A DNA stretch of 64,000 bases from Epiperipatus broadwayi (lineage: Eukaryota > Onychophora > Udeonychophora > Euonychophora > Peripatidae). Position numbers and translations under genes: made by a program. The stretch lies in the NCBI GenBank assembly GCA_028023455.1, contig JAQFVV010000055.1:4680030-4744029 (forward strand), written 5' to 3'. Each line of letters starts with the position of its first letter. The stretch's first letter is position 1. Shown here piece by piece: positions 30,101 to 39,900 of this stretch. Under the pieces are notes generated by a model. The model did not search any database. It saw only the letters and a program-made list of their open reading frames with translations, and was not told the origin of the DNA.

Positions 30101-33100
30101 ATGATCTAATTCTAGCCTGACTATATAGTTACTACATTAAGGGTATCATGTAAGCAGCTAAAAAAAGATCAAACAGAAGGTTACTGGATTAATAAAAGTT
30201 GTTATTAAAAAAATAAACAAATAAAAAAAAAAAAATCTCCCAGCATTTAGAGGTAAACTTTTTTTTTTTTTGACTATAATAATTTTCTTTTTAAGTGAAT
30301 TTACATTTCTGTAAAATAGAACTATATATTTTAAAAAAATCAACTTGTTTATTGTTTGGAAGTTTGCAAGAAGTTTGAACATTTGAAATGACAGGACTGG
30401 CCATAATCCTTGACCCTTGACTTTCTATCTGTCACCTTGTCATGATAACATAGGATAATTGTAAATCTCATTCACAGGTATACTTGAGCAATGAGTTGTT
30501 ATTCAAATTTTATAAATTCATTAAATATTTACTAACAATCTCAAACTTATGCAAATGAGAAAAATAAGCTCTCTATTACAGCAATATCAAATGTTATTAT
30601 CTAATTATTTTAATTGTTAAAATTATTTAAATTAGACAATTATCAATATTTCTTGATTACTAAGTAATACGTTATTATTTTTATTTTGCCTTTTGGGGGC
30701 AAACACTTTCTACTGCTTCACATATTTCTATATGTGTTTGTAATTTACTTCAGAAGTAACTTAGCAACTGAGAGTATATTTATTCAACAAAGCTGTGATT
30801 TTGATACATTCTGAATTTAAACTTTTGTATTTAATAAAGAAAGATGTTTATATTTTACCTCTATTTATATGAGTGAAATTGTGTTATAAATTAACTTATA
30901 TATTCTGTTAATGTCATTTAAATTGTTTTTTGTAACATTTCATGTGTAACCAATTTATTTTGAATATATTTATGATAAAAGCATAATAAAAACATATTAG
31001 TTATTTTTACTCAAATAAATTGAAATATAGCACTAAATATCTTAATTAATAAATAGCAAGGTTACATCATCAACATTTTTGGCCTTTCATTTATTATTTA
31101 ATCATTCTAAGAATTTATTGTTTTCCAAAAAATGGTTGTACATTTTCTATTTCTTTCTTTATATCCTTACTAATAGGAATATATTTATCAAGATTTAGTC
31201 AATGTATTTTATCAATTACCATCGAAAATTAATTTCTTACTAATATGACATCACATTTTAGTCCTAGAGTTTACAAATTTCATTTTTATGCAGATATAAG
31301 CAAAAATTAACATATCCAAAGAGTGATTCATCTTTATGAAATACCTTGAATAGTACAAGAAAAAGTTATAAAAAAAGAAAACTTAAAATACTTTTCTGTA
31401 TCAGATACACCTCAGTAATATTTTAGGCTATTCATTTGTTTATATAAAATGTAAACTACCTCCATGTGATGTCCATTTGTACCATCATATATACATATTG
31501 GATTCATTAGGAATGCATTGTAAAGAAATTGAAAAAATATATATATTTCATTTCATCTTATTCTCTTAATTAAAATATAATTGTTGCTCAAGTTTATGAT
31601 TTGAATAATAATTTTATAAATAAGATTTTGAAGTAATAATTTAATTAGTTAACAATTAAGTTTTTCAGCCAAAGAAAATATAAACCATGTCTGAGTTCTA
31701 TTTATATATAGCTAAGTGAAGACCAAAACTAATTTTTGGAACTATTGCTCAAAGCTAATAAGTCATATTTGTATTATTTGATAAAAGAATTAAATCAAAC
31801 TTTTTTAGTAATGCAAAATGTTTTATCCACTTCTCTGAAATTACAAAAATTACATATAATTGGGGGGGGAGGGGGAACTTTCAACAAAATATTTTACGTA
31901 CACAACCAACTCATTAAATGTTATTTCAACTCGTCTAAAAAACTTAAACTAATTGAGTTTACTATGTTCAATTTAACATTGTTACATTAAGCATGATTAT
32001 TAAACATACATTAGCAAAAGAGAAGTGCATTAATTGTAAGTCCATATTCACTAACCAGAAATATATCATAATACAAAATATTTTTATCACATCTATAATA
32101 AATTATTTTCTTTTATTAAAATCAAAATTTAAAAAAATTAAATGATTTAAATAAATGACAATTTTTAAAATGTGAAAATGACTATAAAAAAAGATCTGAA
32201 TTTTAGAGAAATTGGACTAAAATTAATAAGAAATGACAAAAATTCAGATTTGTCAGCAACAATTAATAAATTAAGGATTTAGTTTTAATTTTGTGAAAAC
32301 TATAAAATAATTATAAAACATTAAAAATACGAGATCTCCCAGAAATGTTTTCGGCATAAAAAGATCAAATTAAGATATTTTATTCATTCAAAATTAATCA
32401 TAAGGCAGGCAGTTGTTTATACTAGGAGACCAATACAGATTTCTATAACTGCTTTTAAAATATTTTTTATATTTTCTATTTATTTTCATAACTAGTTTCA
32501 GATATTCTCAGAAATTAGAAGTAATAATGAATCCATAAATTTTTTTATATAGATGTGAATTATTCTAGTTTATGAAAATTTTTTATAGTACTAAAACTTT
32601 TTTTTTTTCTTTTGAAGTTCAAATTTATAATAACAATAACTTCTTCTGAATCTTAATAATAAATTCTTAGTTAATATATATATGTATTTTAATAAATTGT
32701 GTTTATTATTAAATATAGATTTAATTTTTATTTTATATTTATTTAGGTAAGTAATATATAGGATGAAATATTTTATTTGAATTTATTATTATTATTGTTT
32801 TTTTTCTGTGTAGACTCGTGGTCGGGCTGGTCCTACAGCAAGAGGGCGGGCAGGTGGCCCTCCCAGTCGAGGAGGACGAGGTGGTAACACTTCTAGGACC
32901 AGAGGACGAGGGCGTGGTGGTGCTACACAAAGGGGACGTGGCAATTTAGCAGGAAAAAGGAAATTTGATGGTGGACACCAGAATCAGGGGGATTCAAAAA
33001 GGCGCTTCCAAAATCAGAATTATAATCAATCTCAAAACTGGGGTAACCAGCCCATTCCTCAACAGCCTTTAGAGAGCTCAGGCTCTTATGGGTATGGATC

Positions 33101-33173
33101 TGGGGGTGGGGGAGTTGGAGCAGGGTCTGATGCTCAGTGGTACCAAGACACATATAGTCAGTATTTGGCTTAA
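2961..33173 (+). CDS. SYNCRIP: SYNCRIP/hnRNP Q (Syp) RNA-binding protein, 3' half, five exons
   Basis: Joined exons 2961-3166, 12058-12344, 15715-15785, 20830-21002 and 32814-33173 give 364 residues plus a stop, with consistent phases at every GT-AG junction. Seen in order: the RNP1 half of RRM2 (NRGFCFLEY, about residues 17-25), the linker WADPQEEPDEE, RRM3 with RNP2 (VLYVRNL) and RNP1 (DYGFIHFE), a KPPSDKKKKEQQ basic stretch, an Asp/Tyr/Gly-rich segment, RGG-type repeats, a bipartite basic cluster (GKRKF...DSKRR) and a tail with QNWGNQPIPQQPL and WYQDTYSQYLA. This layout and the tail motifs are those of SYNCRIP/hnRNP Q and hnRNP R. The family binds mRNA in nucleus and cytoplasm and acts in splicing, mRNA localisation, stability and translation; in flies Syp acts in neural and germline mRNA control. 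The acidic N-terminal domain, RRM1 and the start of RRM2 lie before the window. SYNCRIP and hnRNP R are a vertebrate duplicate pair, so a single invertebrate orthologue of both is the safest reading. Confidence 0.93.
5205..5335 (-). repeat. tRNA-like SINE fragment
   Basis: On the minus strand the sequence shows TAGCTTAGTAG, then GGTTCAATTCT, a good match to the Pol III B box (GGTTCRANTCC), then CAGATCA...ACAACTGAAAT and CAATGCTCGAATGT. The same string of blocks (AGATCACAACTGAAAT, CAATGCTTGAATGT) occurs on the + strand at about 36878-36925, so the two belong to one repeat family. An A/T-rich tract interrupts this copy. Confidence 0.45.
6139..6638. repeat. 500-bp palindromic (foldback/MITE-like) element
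   Basis: Two arms of about 230 bp (about 6139-6370 and 6405-6638) are inverted copies around a loop of about 35 bp. Corresponding blocks include ggctatgactt with aatcatagtct, tgatgtttataagc with gcttataaacatca, caaccagatt with aactggttg, and ccttgattg with caatcaagg. The outer ends read AAGGGAC and GTCCCTT-like. The arms have diverged with scattered substitutions. No open frame lies inside, so it is a non-autonomous foldback element, or an inverted pair of one repeat. No clear target-site duplication was found. Confidence 0.75.
7640..7815 (+). repeat. Repeat-like segment with hammerhead-like hairpin
   Basis: GC-richer than its surroundings. At 7691-7714 it reads CTGATGA, A, GGC, a five-base loop, GCC, A, GAAA. 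CTGATGA and GAAA around a hairpin are the conserved core of hammerhead ribozymes (C-U-G-A-N-G-A ... G-A-A-A), although the pair closing stem II is an A.A mismatch. Similar CTGAAGA...GAAA hairpins occur elsewhere in the window (about 12785-12810 minus; 51117-51143 minus; 54823-54849 plus). Activity cannot be judged from sequence alone. Confidence 0.35.
8298..9637 (+). pseudogene. CR1-like LINE, 5'-truncated copy (RT C-terminus to 3' end)
   Basis: This copy is collinear with the 3' part of the larger LINE at 56000-57240, for example gagatggggattaaattta with gtgaagaaaaatc, aattgcttgga, tatgatgtagctagaattgta and gcttctcc/cacagtgcatcacatcac at the end. It encodes decayed pieces of the post-RT region (WEKKI..., LEKVQ...). 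The direct repeat TATCATTAACTGCAAA lies at 8282-8297 and again at 9638-9653, a 16-bp target-site duplication that fixes both ends. Many stops and frameshifts show it is old. Confidence 0.75.
12058..12344 (+). CDS. SYNCRIP: SYNCRIP exon: complete RRM3
   Basis: The acceptor is tttcatttag|gtt and the donor is gaca|gtaagt. The exon has 287 bases, enters in phase 0 and leaves two bases of a split codon. It begins VKVLYVRNL (RNP2) and continues through RVKKIKDYGFIHFEDRDDA (RNP1) to the end of RRM3 at about EISLAKPP. A Lys-rich then Arg/Met/Gln-rich stretch (KKKKEQQMRDRERRMMAQQRQ region) follows, probably a helix after the RRM. It continues the previous exon exactly at the conserved MAK-VKVL junction. 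Confidence 0.94.
12750..12830 (-). repeat. Repeat segment with CTGAAGA hairpin motif
   Basis: On the minus strand the sequence reads GCTGAAGA (from 12811 downward), A, GAC, CGCTA, GTC, AACT, GAAAAGG. The layout is that of the other CTGAWGA-hairpin-GAAA motifs in the window. No protein-coding remnant was seen beside it. Confidence 0.3.
14010..14772 (+). pseudogene. pogo/Tigger-type transposase N-terminal fragment (Tc1/mariner superfamily)
   Basis: In one frame from about 14011 the product reads TKLDIIKRFHNGESKVNSR, then TLGLGWSTIRAILNKASEYW, the CENP-B/psq helix-turn-helix typical of pogo and Tigger transposases (LDIIKR.. GE....A..LG.S.STVR.I). After frame breaks a second block reads FSVSKVWLQNF and SIRNIKLTG, matching the second (Tc5/CENPB-type) DNA-binding domain. 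The DDE catalytic domain is absent. Downstream, cgcactaatcaagagcttcctgta at 14749-14772, with an inverted copy (gattagtgcagttttaat) at 14699-14716, may be the right end of the element. The left end was not found. Confidence 0.72.
15715..15785 (+). CDS. SYNCRIP: SYNCRIP small linker exon (Arg/Pro-rich)
   Basis: The acceptor is ttgtttcag|atgg and the donor is ttatg|gtattc. This 71-base exon completes the split codon (ca+a, Gln) and encodes WEDYYSRPPARRGALRGPPARDY plus the first base of the next codon. The Tyr- and RGG-like composition matches the start of the low-complexity C-terminal domain of hnRNP Q. Retention of the following intron would give three codons and then a stop. Confidence 0.9.
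15786..20829 (+). other. SYNCRIP: SYNCRIP intron (5.0 kb)
   Basis: AT-rich intron with several poly-T tracts. Between about 17000 and 18850 the sequence is somewhat less AT-biased and includes a short internal repeat (aagactgcaatt at 17691-17702 and 17861-17872) but no recognisable protein. A possible LTR lies at 19386-20210. No other exon is required by the flanking reading frame. Confidence 0.7.
19386..20210 (+). mobile_element. Possible LTR or promoter-bearing retrotransposon remnant
   Basis: The segment opens with TGTAATGGGC and GCCGTTACA (19386-19410), the short inverted TGTAA...TTACA pattern common at LTR starts. Further in are an ATTGG box (19833-19837), a TGACGTAA CRE-like site (19811-19818) and TATAAAAG (about 19844-19851), followed by GC-richer sequence. 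This is a plausible Pol II promoter of LTR type. No gag, pol, primer-binding site or flanking duplication was identified, so the call is tentative and the right end is a guess. Confidence 0.3.
20830..21002 (+). CDS. SYNCRIP: SYNCRIP exon: Asp/Tyr/Gly-rich low-complexity segment
   Basis: The acceptor is ctttatag|att and the donor is ggtggt|gtaagt. The 173 bases plus one carried base make 58 codons. The product is dominated by Y, D and G (YDYDYYGYGDYRGG...DPYYDDFYGRYDDYDYGY) and then turns to PPRGSSRTRGGG. This is the tyrosine-rich region of hnRNP Q/R, a disordered segment of the kind that supports condensate formation. The strong GTAAGT donor is followed by an open frame of 15 more codons ending TAA at 21048-21050, so intron retention would encode a short alternative C-terminus. 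Confidence 0.92.
26593..27619. mobile_element. Tigger-like non-autonomous DNA transposon, copy 1
   Basis: The ends are CATCTGGGTCTCGTTTTATG and the inverse of CACCCGGGTCTCGTTTTATG, terminal inverted repeats of about 23 bp, flanked by TA on both sides (26591-26592 and 27620-27621). TA duplication and this type of end point to the Tc1/mariner superfamily, probably the pogo/Tigger group. The body matches the second copy at 42718-43803 over nearly its full length. Relative to that copy it has gained a LINE 3' fragment (about 26944-27056) and lost about 150 bp next to it. No transposase frame remains. Confidence 0.82.
26944..27056 (-). pseudogene. 3'-end fragment of the CR1-like LINE inside the Tigger-like element
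   Basis: Read on the minus strand it gives ATATGGGAAAACTTAAAAGTGG...GAGAGATTCTTGACTTC...CACATCACATC, the same 3' tail as the LINE copies ending at 9637 and 57240. The sequence is absent from the second Tigger-like copy, so this is a very short LINE insertion, truncated to about 110 bp, that came after the DNA element. Confidence 0.65.
27715..29490. repeat. Palindromic tandem array of ~480-bp units with tRNA-like heads
   Basis: At least five copies of one unit are present: two on the minus strand (27715 to about 28345) and three on the plus strand (from about 28372, 28870 and 29300), meeting head to head near 28345-28372. Each unit carries the blocks atgaaatatgtatatt, ggttgcttgag, aaaaatcctgagttcaaatccc, cttctattaatgtatatg, tacatgggtatga and gtttgaggaattgctat. 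GAGTTCAAATCCC resembles a Pol III B box, so the unit may be tRNA-derived. Copies differ by substitutions and small indels. There is no open frame. Confidence 0.75.
32814..33173 (+). CDS. SYNCRIP: SYNCRIP terminal coding exon: RGG repeats, NLS and C-terminus
   Basis: The acceptor is ttctgtgtag|act. It enters in phase 0 and runs 119 codons to TAA at 33171-33173. It encodes several RGR/RGG/GRG repeats (usual targets of arginine methylation), then GNLAGKRKFDGG and GDSKRRF forming a bipartite nuclear-localisation-like cluster, then an Asn/Gln-rich stretch with QNWGNQPIPQQPLESSGSYGYG and the end QWYQDTYSQYLA. The arrangement matches the conserved tail of SYNCRIP. The exon is clearly GC-richer than the surrounding introns. 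Confidence 0.94.
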   Translation, partial: TRGRAGPTARGRAGGPPSRGGRGGNTSRTRGRGRGGATQRGRGNLAGKRKFDGGHQNQGDSKRRFQNQNYNQSQNWGNQPIPQQPLESSGSYGYGSGGGGVGAGSDAQWYQDTYSQYLA

Positions 33174-34075
33174 TGTTCATTATTCTTTTCAATCTCCATC
33201 TTCATCTTATAATTAGTCAGGATGTCCCAGCCCTGAAACCGATTATATTTTTAACAGAGTCTTCATAACATCTTCAGGTTGGTTTTGGTTAAGTCATTTT
33301 TATTTTTTTAAGAAAAATATTTCATGCAGTGATTTCTCTCTGGTACAAATTGTCCAAGATCTAAATTTCCAGATTTCGTTAACAGCCTTGGAAAAGTCAG
33401 TAATATTTAATAAACTATATTTGTTGCCATGTTTTTAAAAATGTCATCGTTTCCCTTTGATCCGATGTGTCAAGAAGCTGAATTAAGTTTTCCAAGTATT
33501 TGTACTGTTGGGGGAATTGCTACACCACCAAACGAAGATCTCATTATTATTTAATTCTAAAAAGTATGTAGACAAAATTATTGTTGACAGTTTGTCAGGA
33601 AACCAAAGGAACTTTTCAATCTTTTTTGGACATTATTTATATAATAGAGGGCTAATATTTTTGACATCCTCATGTAAATTCATTTTTTAATATGAATAAT
33701 TGGGAAAGCAAAATCCTATTTTTTAGTAGTCAAAAAAAAAAATTTTGCAACAGTCAAATTTTAAAATTGTTAAAGAGTGTTCTTAAATTTGGATTATGGC
33801 ATCCATGTATCATTTTTGTGAACAATTTTGCACATGTATTTTAGTTACATGAATTTTTCGCTTTTTTTTTTTTTTTTTACATATATATATACTTTGCAAA
33901 TTAGATGTTTGTTAATTAAATGAACCAGTCACTGATCAAATTACTGGTATATATTTTTTTCATTTTTTAAAACTAAATTCAATATTTGGCTTTGTGAAAT
34001 TTGTAGTTTGTAATTATTTGTGTAATTTCAGTGGTGTGTCTTTCCCCTAATAAAAAAAAAAAAGAAAAAAAAATT
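33174..34075 (+). other. SYNCRIP: 3' UTR of the SYNCRIP gene
   Basis: This AT-rich stretch follows the stop codon, with T-rich tracts and no continuing reading frame. AATAAA hexamers lie at 33409-33414 and 34049-34054. The second is followed at once by an A-rich run and T-rich sequence. The true 3' end could also lie further downstream (another AATAAA at 35383-35388), because transcripts of this family often have long 3' UTRs. Confidence 0.6.
34049..34054 (+). terminator. Candidate polyadenylation signal AATAAA
   Basis: A canonical hexamer about 875 bases after the SYNCRIP stop, in an A-rich context. Such hexamers are common by chance in DNA this AT-rich, so it is only a candidate. An earlier alternative is at 33409-33414. 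Confidence 0.35.
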
Positions 34076-34827
34076 AATAGTTCTAATTTTTATGAATCTT
34101 CCAAATTTTTTTTCAAAAATAACAATGTATACATATATATATAATTGTTATATATTTTAAGTTTTTTTTTTTATGTACATAAAAAACAACAACTATATAT
34201 ATATGTATTTTTATAAATTGACCCAACATTTTGAAGTTTTGCCGTAAAGAGAAGTAACTGCTGACTCTAGATTAGCTATGGTTTGTTAAATTTTTTTTTT
34301 ATATCTGTCTTATAAGTAAAATTTTATTAGTAAAACTTACATTATTTTTAATTTGTAATGAGTCATTACTAAGAAGTATTTTTTTTTTTTTAATTATTAT
34401 TATCACATTGCAAATTAATTGTGTTATGATAATTAATCTTCTTAACTTTTCCTTTCTTGATTTTAACACAACAGCCAGCATTTTATCAAAAAGCAACAAG
34501 AACTAAAAAAAAAACATTTTTTTTAACAACAAAAATTAATTTTGCTAAGCTTGGAAATTAAAAGTTGGCAAAGCATTTTTTTTTTTTGTCACAACAACAT
34601 CAGATTTACAAAACAGGTGTATCCAGTATCAAGAAGGCGAAAAGCAAATATTTGGAAAGGTGTATTTCAAGGATTAATCATAAAACAGGTAATCTTTTTT
34701 TATTTCCTACTGTTCACATAAAGATGATTTTGTATATATTTTAATTTTAGATGTGGATTTTTATATTTTTAATAATTATATATTGAATTTCTTTTTCTTA
34801 AAGTTTTGATTCTTTATTCATTTGAAG

Positions 34828-35195
34828 GATACACAATGAAATTTTTTTAATTTGAAAAGAAAAAGAATTGAAAAAAAAAAAGTACTACAGTGATAATCCA
34901 AAAATAACTTTTTTAAATTGAATCAAAAAAAAAAAACACTTTTAAAAAAAATCAAATTAAACAAAATTAAAAAATGCAGTAATAATTTTTATCTGCTTTG
35001 TTTTTATTTATAATAAATATTATCTTTGATACACAATGAAATTGGAAAAAAAAAAAAATCCAAAATAACTTTTTTAAATCTAATCAAAAAAAAAAAAAAC
35101 ACTTTAAAAAAAAATCAAATTAAACAAAATTAATAAATGAGGTAATAATTTTTATCTGCGGTTTTTATTTATAATAAATATTATCTTTCTTAATA
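34828..35195. repeat. Imperfect 200-bp tandem duplication
   Basis: A unit starting gatacacaatgaaat at 34828 recurs at 35028. Both contain caaaataacttttttaaat, aatcaaattaaacaaaatta, taataatttttatctgc and ttatttataataaatattatctt. The second copy is shortened in its A-rich part. It lies just beyond the SYNCRIP 3' UTR and has no coding content. Confidence 0.7.
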
Positions 35196-35740
35196 AATTC
35201 TTCTTTTTCTTTTCCTTTTTTTTTTTTTGGTATTTTCTTTATTTATTTATTTTATTAACTTTAAATATATACACTTACATGAATACTTATGTAAATATAT
35301 ATATCATTAAAAAACAGGCAATACTTAGACAATATCAATAATAGGTAACAATTTCAAATTGTTGCCAAGGCAACTTTTTAACAATAAAGATGGAATATAT
35401 ATATATCTTCACTTATATAAATATTCAATATATATATTGCCAAGCAATCATTCATAAATATGGCAATTCTAACAGTAGAAAGGGGAAAGATGATTAGAAG
35501 ACAGAGAACAAAAATTTTTTTAGGAAAAGTTAATTTGCAATAATTCTATAAATTAAACCATGAACCATATATATTAAGGAGTATCCTTAAGTGAAAATTT
35601 TTAAGTGCCTTTTTATTAGATGTTAGGGATCTAATTTGTTAAATGTAACCTTAGCCATATTGGGAAACTTATTACATCCAAGTTTATTTTTTTATTTTTA
35701 AAAAGCTATCAGGATATTTAAATCGACTTGTATTTTTAAA

Positions 35741-35976
35741 CTGATAATCAATTATCCAAGCTAAAATCACTAAAACTCTTGGGCTCTTATAATCATTACT
35801 TAACAAATATTTTGCAGCTTACAAATGAAATACTATGAACCTTCTATAGATCATTCTTCTGATAATCAATTATCCAAGCTAAAATCACTAAAACTCTTGG
35901 GCTCTTATAATCATTACTTAACAAATATTTTGCAGCTTACAAATGAAATACTATGAACCTTCTATAGATCATTCTT
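35741..35976. repeat. Exact 118-bp tandem duplication
   Basis: Positions 35741-35858 and 35859-35976 appear identical by eye over 118 bases, starting ctgataatcaattatccaag and ending tagatcattctt. The lack of divergence means a very recent duplication or an assembly artefact. It abuts a decayed reverse-transcriptase relic on the minus strand. Confidence 0.85.
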
Positions 35977-36720
35977 AGAATTTGTGAGAATAGTACAATC
36001 ATCAGCATATGTAGTTTTAAAATCAAGAAGATTAAATATTTTTTAAGAATTTGACAACAAAACTATTATGTCTTGATATTGTTTAATGAAACCAGCTATA
36101 ACTCCTCCAAAAAACCATGCCATGGAAATCTGTGCACATTCCTGTTCAATACCAGCTTTTATTTTCATTTTAAATGCTTCAGGTTTTCAACAATCAAGAA
36201 AAATACTTCATTTAATGCCATCATATAGAAGCTATACAAATCACTAGAGAATTTCTCATTTGAAATATTGCCACAAACCTTTTTGATTATTTGAATGCTA
36301 TCCCCAAGTTGACAAACTGGATATATTAATCATGTCTTTGCTCATGACAATTGTTTTGAATTTGCTTAGCAATTGAAGCTGGTAAACAGTCTTCATTTTT
36401 GCTGGTAGCACTTCCAATTTATGAAAAATTTGTCGATATTAATGATAGTCCACAATAATTATTGTAGTCTTATCTACCTCTTTATTTTTATCAATTGGAA
36501 GTGTCCTTAATAGCACAATTTCATAGGCCCATATATTTTTTAAAAATCAATAATTGTGAAGCTGGCATATCTTCACCATCATTTTAAACTTCTCCATCTA
36601 TCTCATTAGGATATTCAATCTTTTCATTTTTAAAATTATAAAAAGATGTTTCGATTTCATTAAAAAATAAGATCTTTGTTCAAATGTAAATAAATTTGTA
36701 GGATGGATCTATTTTAAAAG
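35977..36720 (-). pseudogene. Decayed LINE reverse transcriptase
   Basis: On the minus strand (about 36160 downward) one reads GIEQECAQISMAWFFGGVI, resembling the RT motif GVxQGCxLSPxLFN. After a stop follows FKTTYADDCTILTNSKNDL (36015-35970), with an intact YADD catalytic box. Upstream sequence to about 36700 is less AT-biased and has only short frames. The domain order fits a LINE RT. The family cannot be named, and it differs from both LINEs at 48-57 kb. Confidence 0.5.
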
Positions 36721-36834
36721 CAGTCATCTGAATTTTTGCATCATTTTTCAAAAATACTTCTTTCATCTATTTGAAATATTATTTTCTGATTAAAACAAAG
36801 TACTAAAATCATGATAAAGAAGTTTGATGATCTT

Positions 36835-36960
36835 TGTAGTTTAGTGCAGAGGTAGAGTAGCAGATTCAAGGATTTAAGATTCTTAGATCACAACTGAAAT
36901 CCAATGCTTGAATGTGATACGATTCCTGGGTGATAAATTGTTTGATTACTTTATAGAATT
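36835..36960 (+). repeat. tRNA-like SINE fragment
   Basis: Contains TAGTTTAGTGCAGAGGTAGAG (A-box-like) and, after about 40 bases, the blocks agatcacaactgaaat, caatgcttgaatgtgat and gattcctgggtgataaattg. The central blocks match the minus-strand fragment at 5205-5335. It is probably an old Pol III-transcribed SINE. The B box is degenerate in this copy. Confidence 0.42.
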
Positions 36961-36969
36961 ATGATGTTG

Positions 36970-39900
36970 TTACAAAATTTGTATTTTTATTTCTGTGCTT
37001 TAAAAAAGTTAACAGTAACCACCATCAGTAAATGACTGTATCTGCAATTTTAATCCACCAATCATTTTCAAGTTATCTTGTCAGTCATTGAAATTGTCCC
37101 TTTAAATCCCTACAATGCTTGAGATATTCAAAATTTTTCTATTTTGCCTTGCAGATTAATGCCAATGTTTGTTTTATAAATTCTAGATACTAATAATAAT
37201 TATTAATTTAGAATTAGAGTTTTTATTTTCAAAGAATACTAGATCAGATCTAACTTCAATATTTTTATTTTGATATATAATAAGTTAAATTGTTTATTCG
37301 TTTACATGATAGTGGCATTATATATAAAAAAAACAACAACATAACTATATTGATGGAAATTTTTATTTTTTAAAAACAACTGCTACTCATGTTAGATTTC
37401 AAGGATGTTAAACACTATAATTACCAATTGTCTTGTAACTAAAATATGGAAATTTCTCTTAATTAAAAAGAATATTGAAAATAGGTCTGGGATTCTTTGA
37501 AAATAAGAACATTCTCTGCTAGTAATTATTATTAGCAGTACTAGTATACCTAATTCCCATTTTACATGATAAATTGGTTCTTGAAAATTATATGTAAAAG
37601 AAATTCATGTAAAAAAAATATTGTATATATGGAAAATAAGGAGATTGTTTCCAGATGTAAGAAATCAATGAAAATTTGTGTGCTATCAAATTTTACTTCA
37701 TACACATTGTATATAAATAAAAATTGAGTTATAGAAAGATAAATTTCATTTGAAAAATAAAAAAAACTTGACAGTGGTAACTCTTATGATGAAGCACTCA
37801 TTGATTTCTTTACATAAGCCATTGAAAACTACAGTTCAGAGCACACCTCCATGTTATAAGTAAAAAAAAAAAAGAAATTTGAAATAAAGACTACTAATGG
37901 AATTTATTACTTTTATTTCATTTCATTTATTAACTTTTTTTTAATTTAACAAGAGAAATTGTAGGCCACCAAAACTATACAGTTATCAAAAATATGGGCA
38001 CCATACCATCTTGCTCTAAAAACAGGAAAGTACCAAAGATTTTATTCACTGTCACTTTCTGATGATAAATACATTTACGCATGATTGGAATCCCATTGTT
38101 ATCACTAAAACTTGCAATTATTTATTGATTTTTGGCAAAATTAAATTAAATTTAAACAAATTAATCAATTAACTTTAAAATTAAATTTTTTTAACATCAA
38201 TACCAACAAGGAATTTCTTTTAAAAAAACAACAAAGCATCAATACCAAAAAAGTACTGTTCTTTCAAAACAAAACGTTACAATGCAGACAAATTTCTCTT
38301 TTTGCAGGAATATTGCTGAAAAAGGGATTTTTGTTTTTAAAATAATGAGAAATAAAGAGATGAAACTTTTTTTTTTTAAAAGTAGATGATAATAACGGAC
38401 ATAATTGTGAATAACTCGATCTCTGAAACAAAGCTGTAAATAAAAATTGAATTAAAAACATTTACAATTTTCTAAAAAGGAAAATAAATTATTTTAAATT
38501 ACTTACGTGAAATTATTTAGAATTTTAAAAAAATGTTTAATATTAACTTAGTTAAAACAATTTAAAAATTACTTTAAAAATATAAGATGATTGTTTTTTT
38601 TTTTTTTAAATCTTCCAGATAAATAACATTTGTTACTTTATTCCAGTCATGAATACATTCAGCTCTGATCCCAAAGTATCTTTTTTTTTTTTTTTTTTAA
38701 GCTATCGTATTATCTGAGAACAACTTGGGTAGAAAGAGATATATATTTTTAACTCTTGTTATTTCAAAATCATGCAAAAAAAAAAAAAATTGTATATAAA
38801 GAGAATTCGCTGTCCAGTAATTTGCATTTATAATGTTATGACTATGAATGCTTACAATTGATTTATATTTTCATTATCTATTTTCAGTAATTATTCAATT
38901 ATGTAATTTTTATTTTCCCTATTACATGTCTAGAATTTAGACTATTTTATTAGGATCTTTTTCCCAAACACTTGACGAGATGTGGAAAGAATGTCATTCT
39001 ATAATTTTTTTTTTATTGTCAGCTTATTTATAAATATGTTTGATAAATTGAAGTTAAAAAATTGTACACTTAAAGAGTTTTTATAGTAACTTTTTGTAAT
39101 ATCAATTGACATTTTTAGATTTGTTAAATTATAATAAAAGTCAATGGTGTTCGTTTTCAAAGGAAGAACAACAAAATTACATGGAATATAGATTAATTAA
39201 ATCAAAATTATTCTGCTTTAATCATTTAAAAAAAAAAAAAAAATATCCAATGAAACAATGACAATATTAAAAGAATAAATAAAAATTATTAAGTCATTGT
39301 TAGCAAAATCATGTATTAAAATGAACTTATAGACACATTATTATTATTTTTTTTTTGCTATTACAATATGCATTGTAATAGTTACGATAAAATATATTTT
39401 GATAACTTTGAGAGTGAAAAGAGGATTAAAATTATACAAATTCTTACATTGTAAATGACAGGAACATTTCAACCTTTCGTATTAACCAGGATTTTGCATT
39501 ATGTTCAAATTAAGTAAGCATTATTGTGATAAAATATCAAGTTGAATCCTGTAATGTTTATAATTAGCAGACATTTTAATAGCTAATAAATTTAATTATC
39601 TTGCAACGATCATTTGAATATTTATATTTCTTTATAATAGTAAATAAAATAAAATCATACATCACGTGACTTAGTTTGCGGCATTTATCGATAAAGCTTG
39701 ATTAGAGCTATTAGCATGCTCTTCATTGTATACTTCTTTGAATTGGTATTGTGAAATTTTTTTTATTTTTAAATATGAACTTACATTTTGTGTAGCATAG
39801 AGTAAGTAGTTGGTTTGACCTCAAAGTCCATAGAATGGAATCTAACCCCGTCTCTTGCTATATACAAAATTATAAACTCTAGCAATAAACCATTTGACTT

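Larger units (their letters stand above)
21003..32813 (+). other. SYNCRIP: SYNCRIP intron (11.8 kb) before the last exon
   Basis: The largest intron, from GTAAGT to ctgtgtag. It contains the Tigger-like element at 26593-27619 (with a LINE fragment inside) and the palindromic tRNA-like array at 27715-29490. I see nothing recognisable in 21060-26590 or 29500-32810 apart from A- and T-rich tracts. Confidence 0.75.

Noticed and set aside
32739-33192. Minus-strand open frames over the last SYNCRIP exon
   Set aside because: Antisense shadows of the RGG and tail coding sequence, with no independent support.
35211-35260. CRISPR-like or satellite array in the T-rich region after the SYNCRIP gene
   Set aside because: Only homopolymer and simple-sequence tracts; no regular repeats with spacers.
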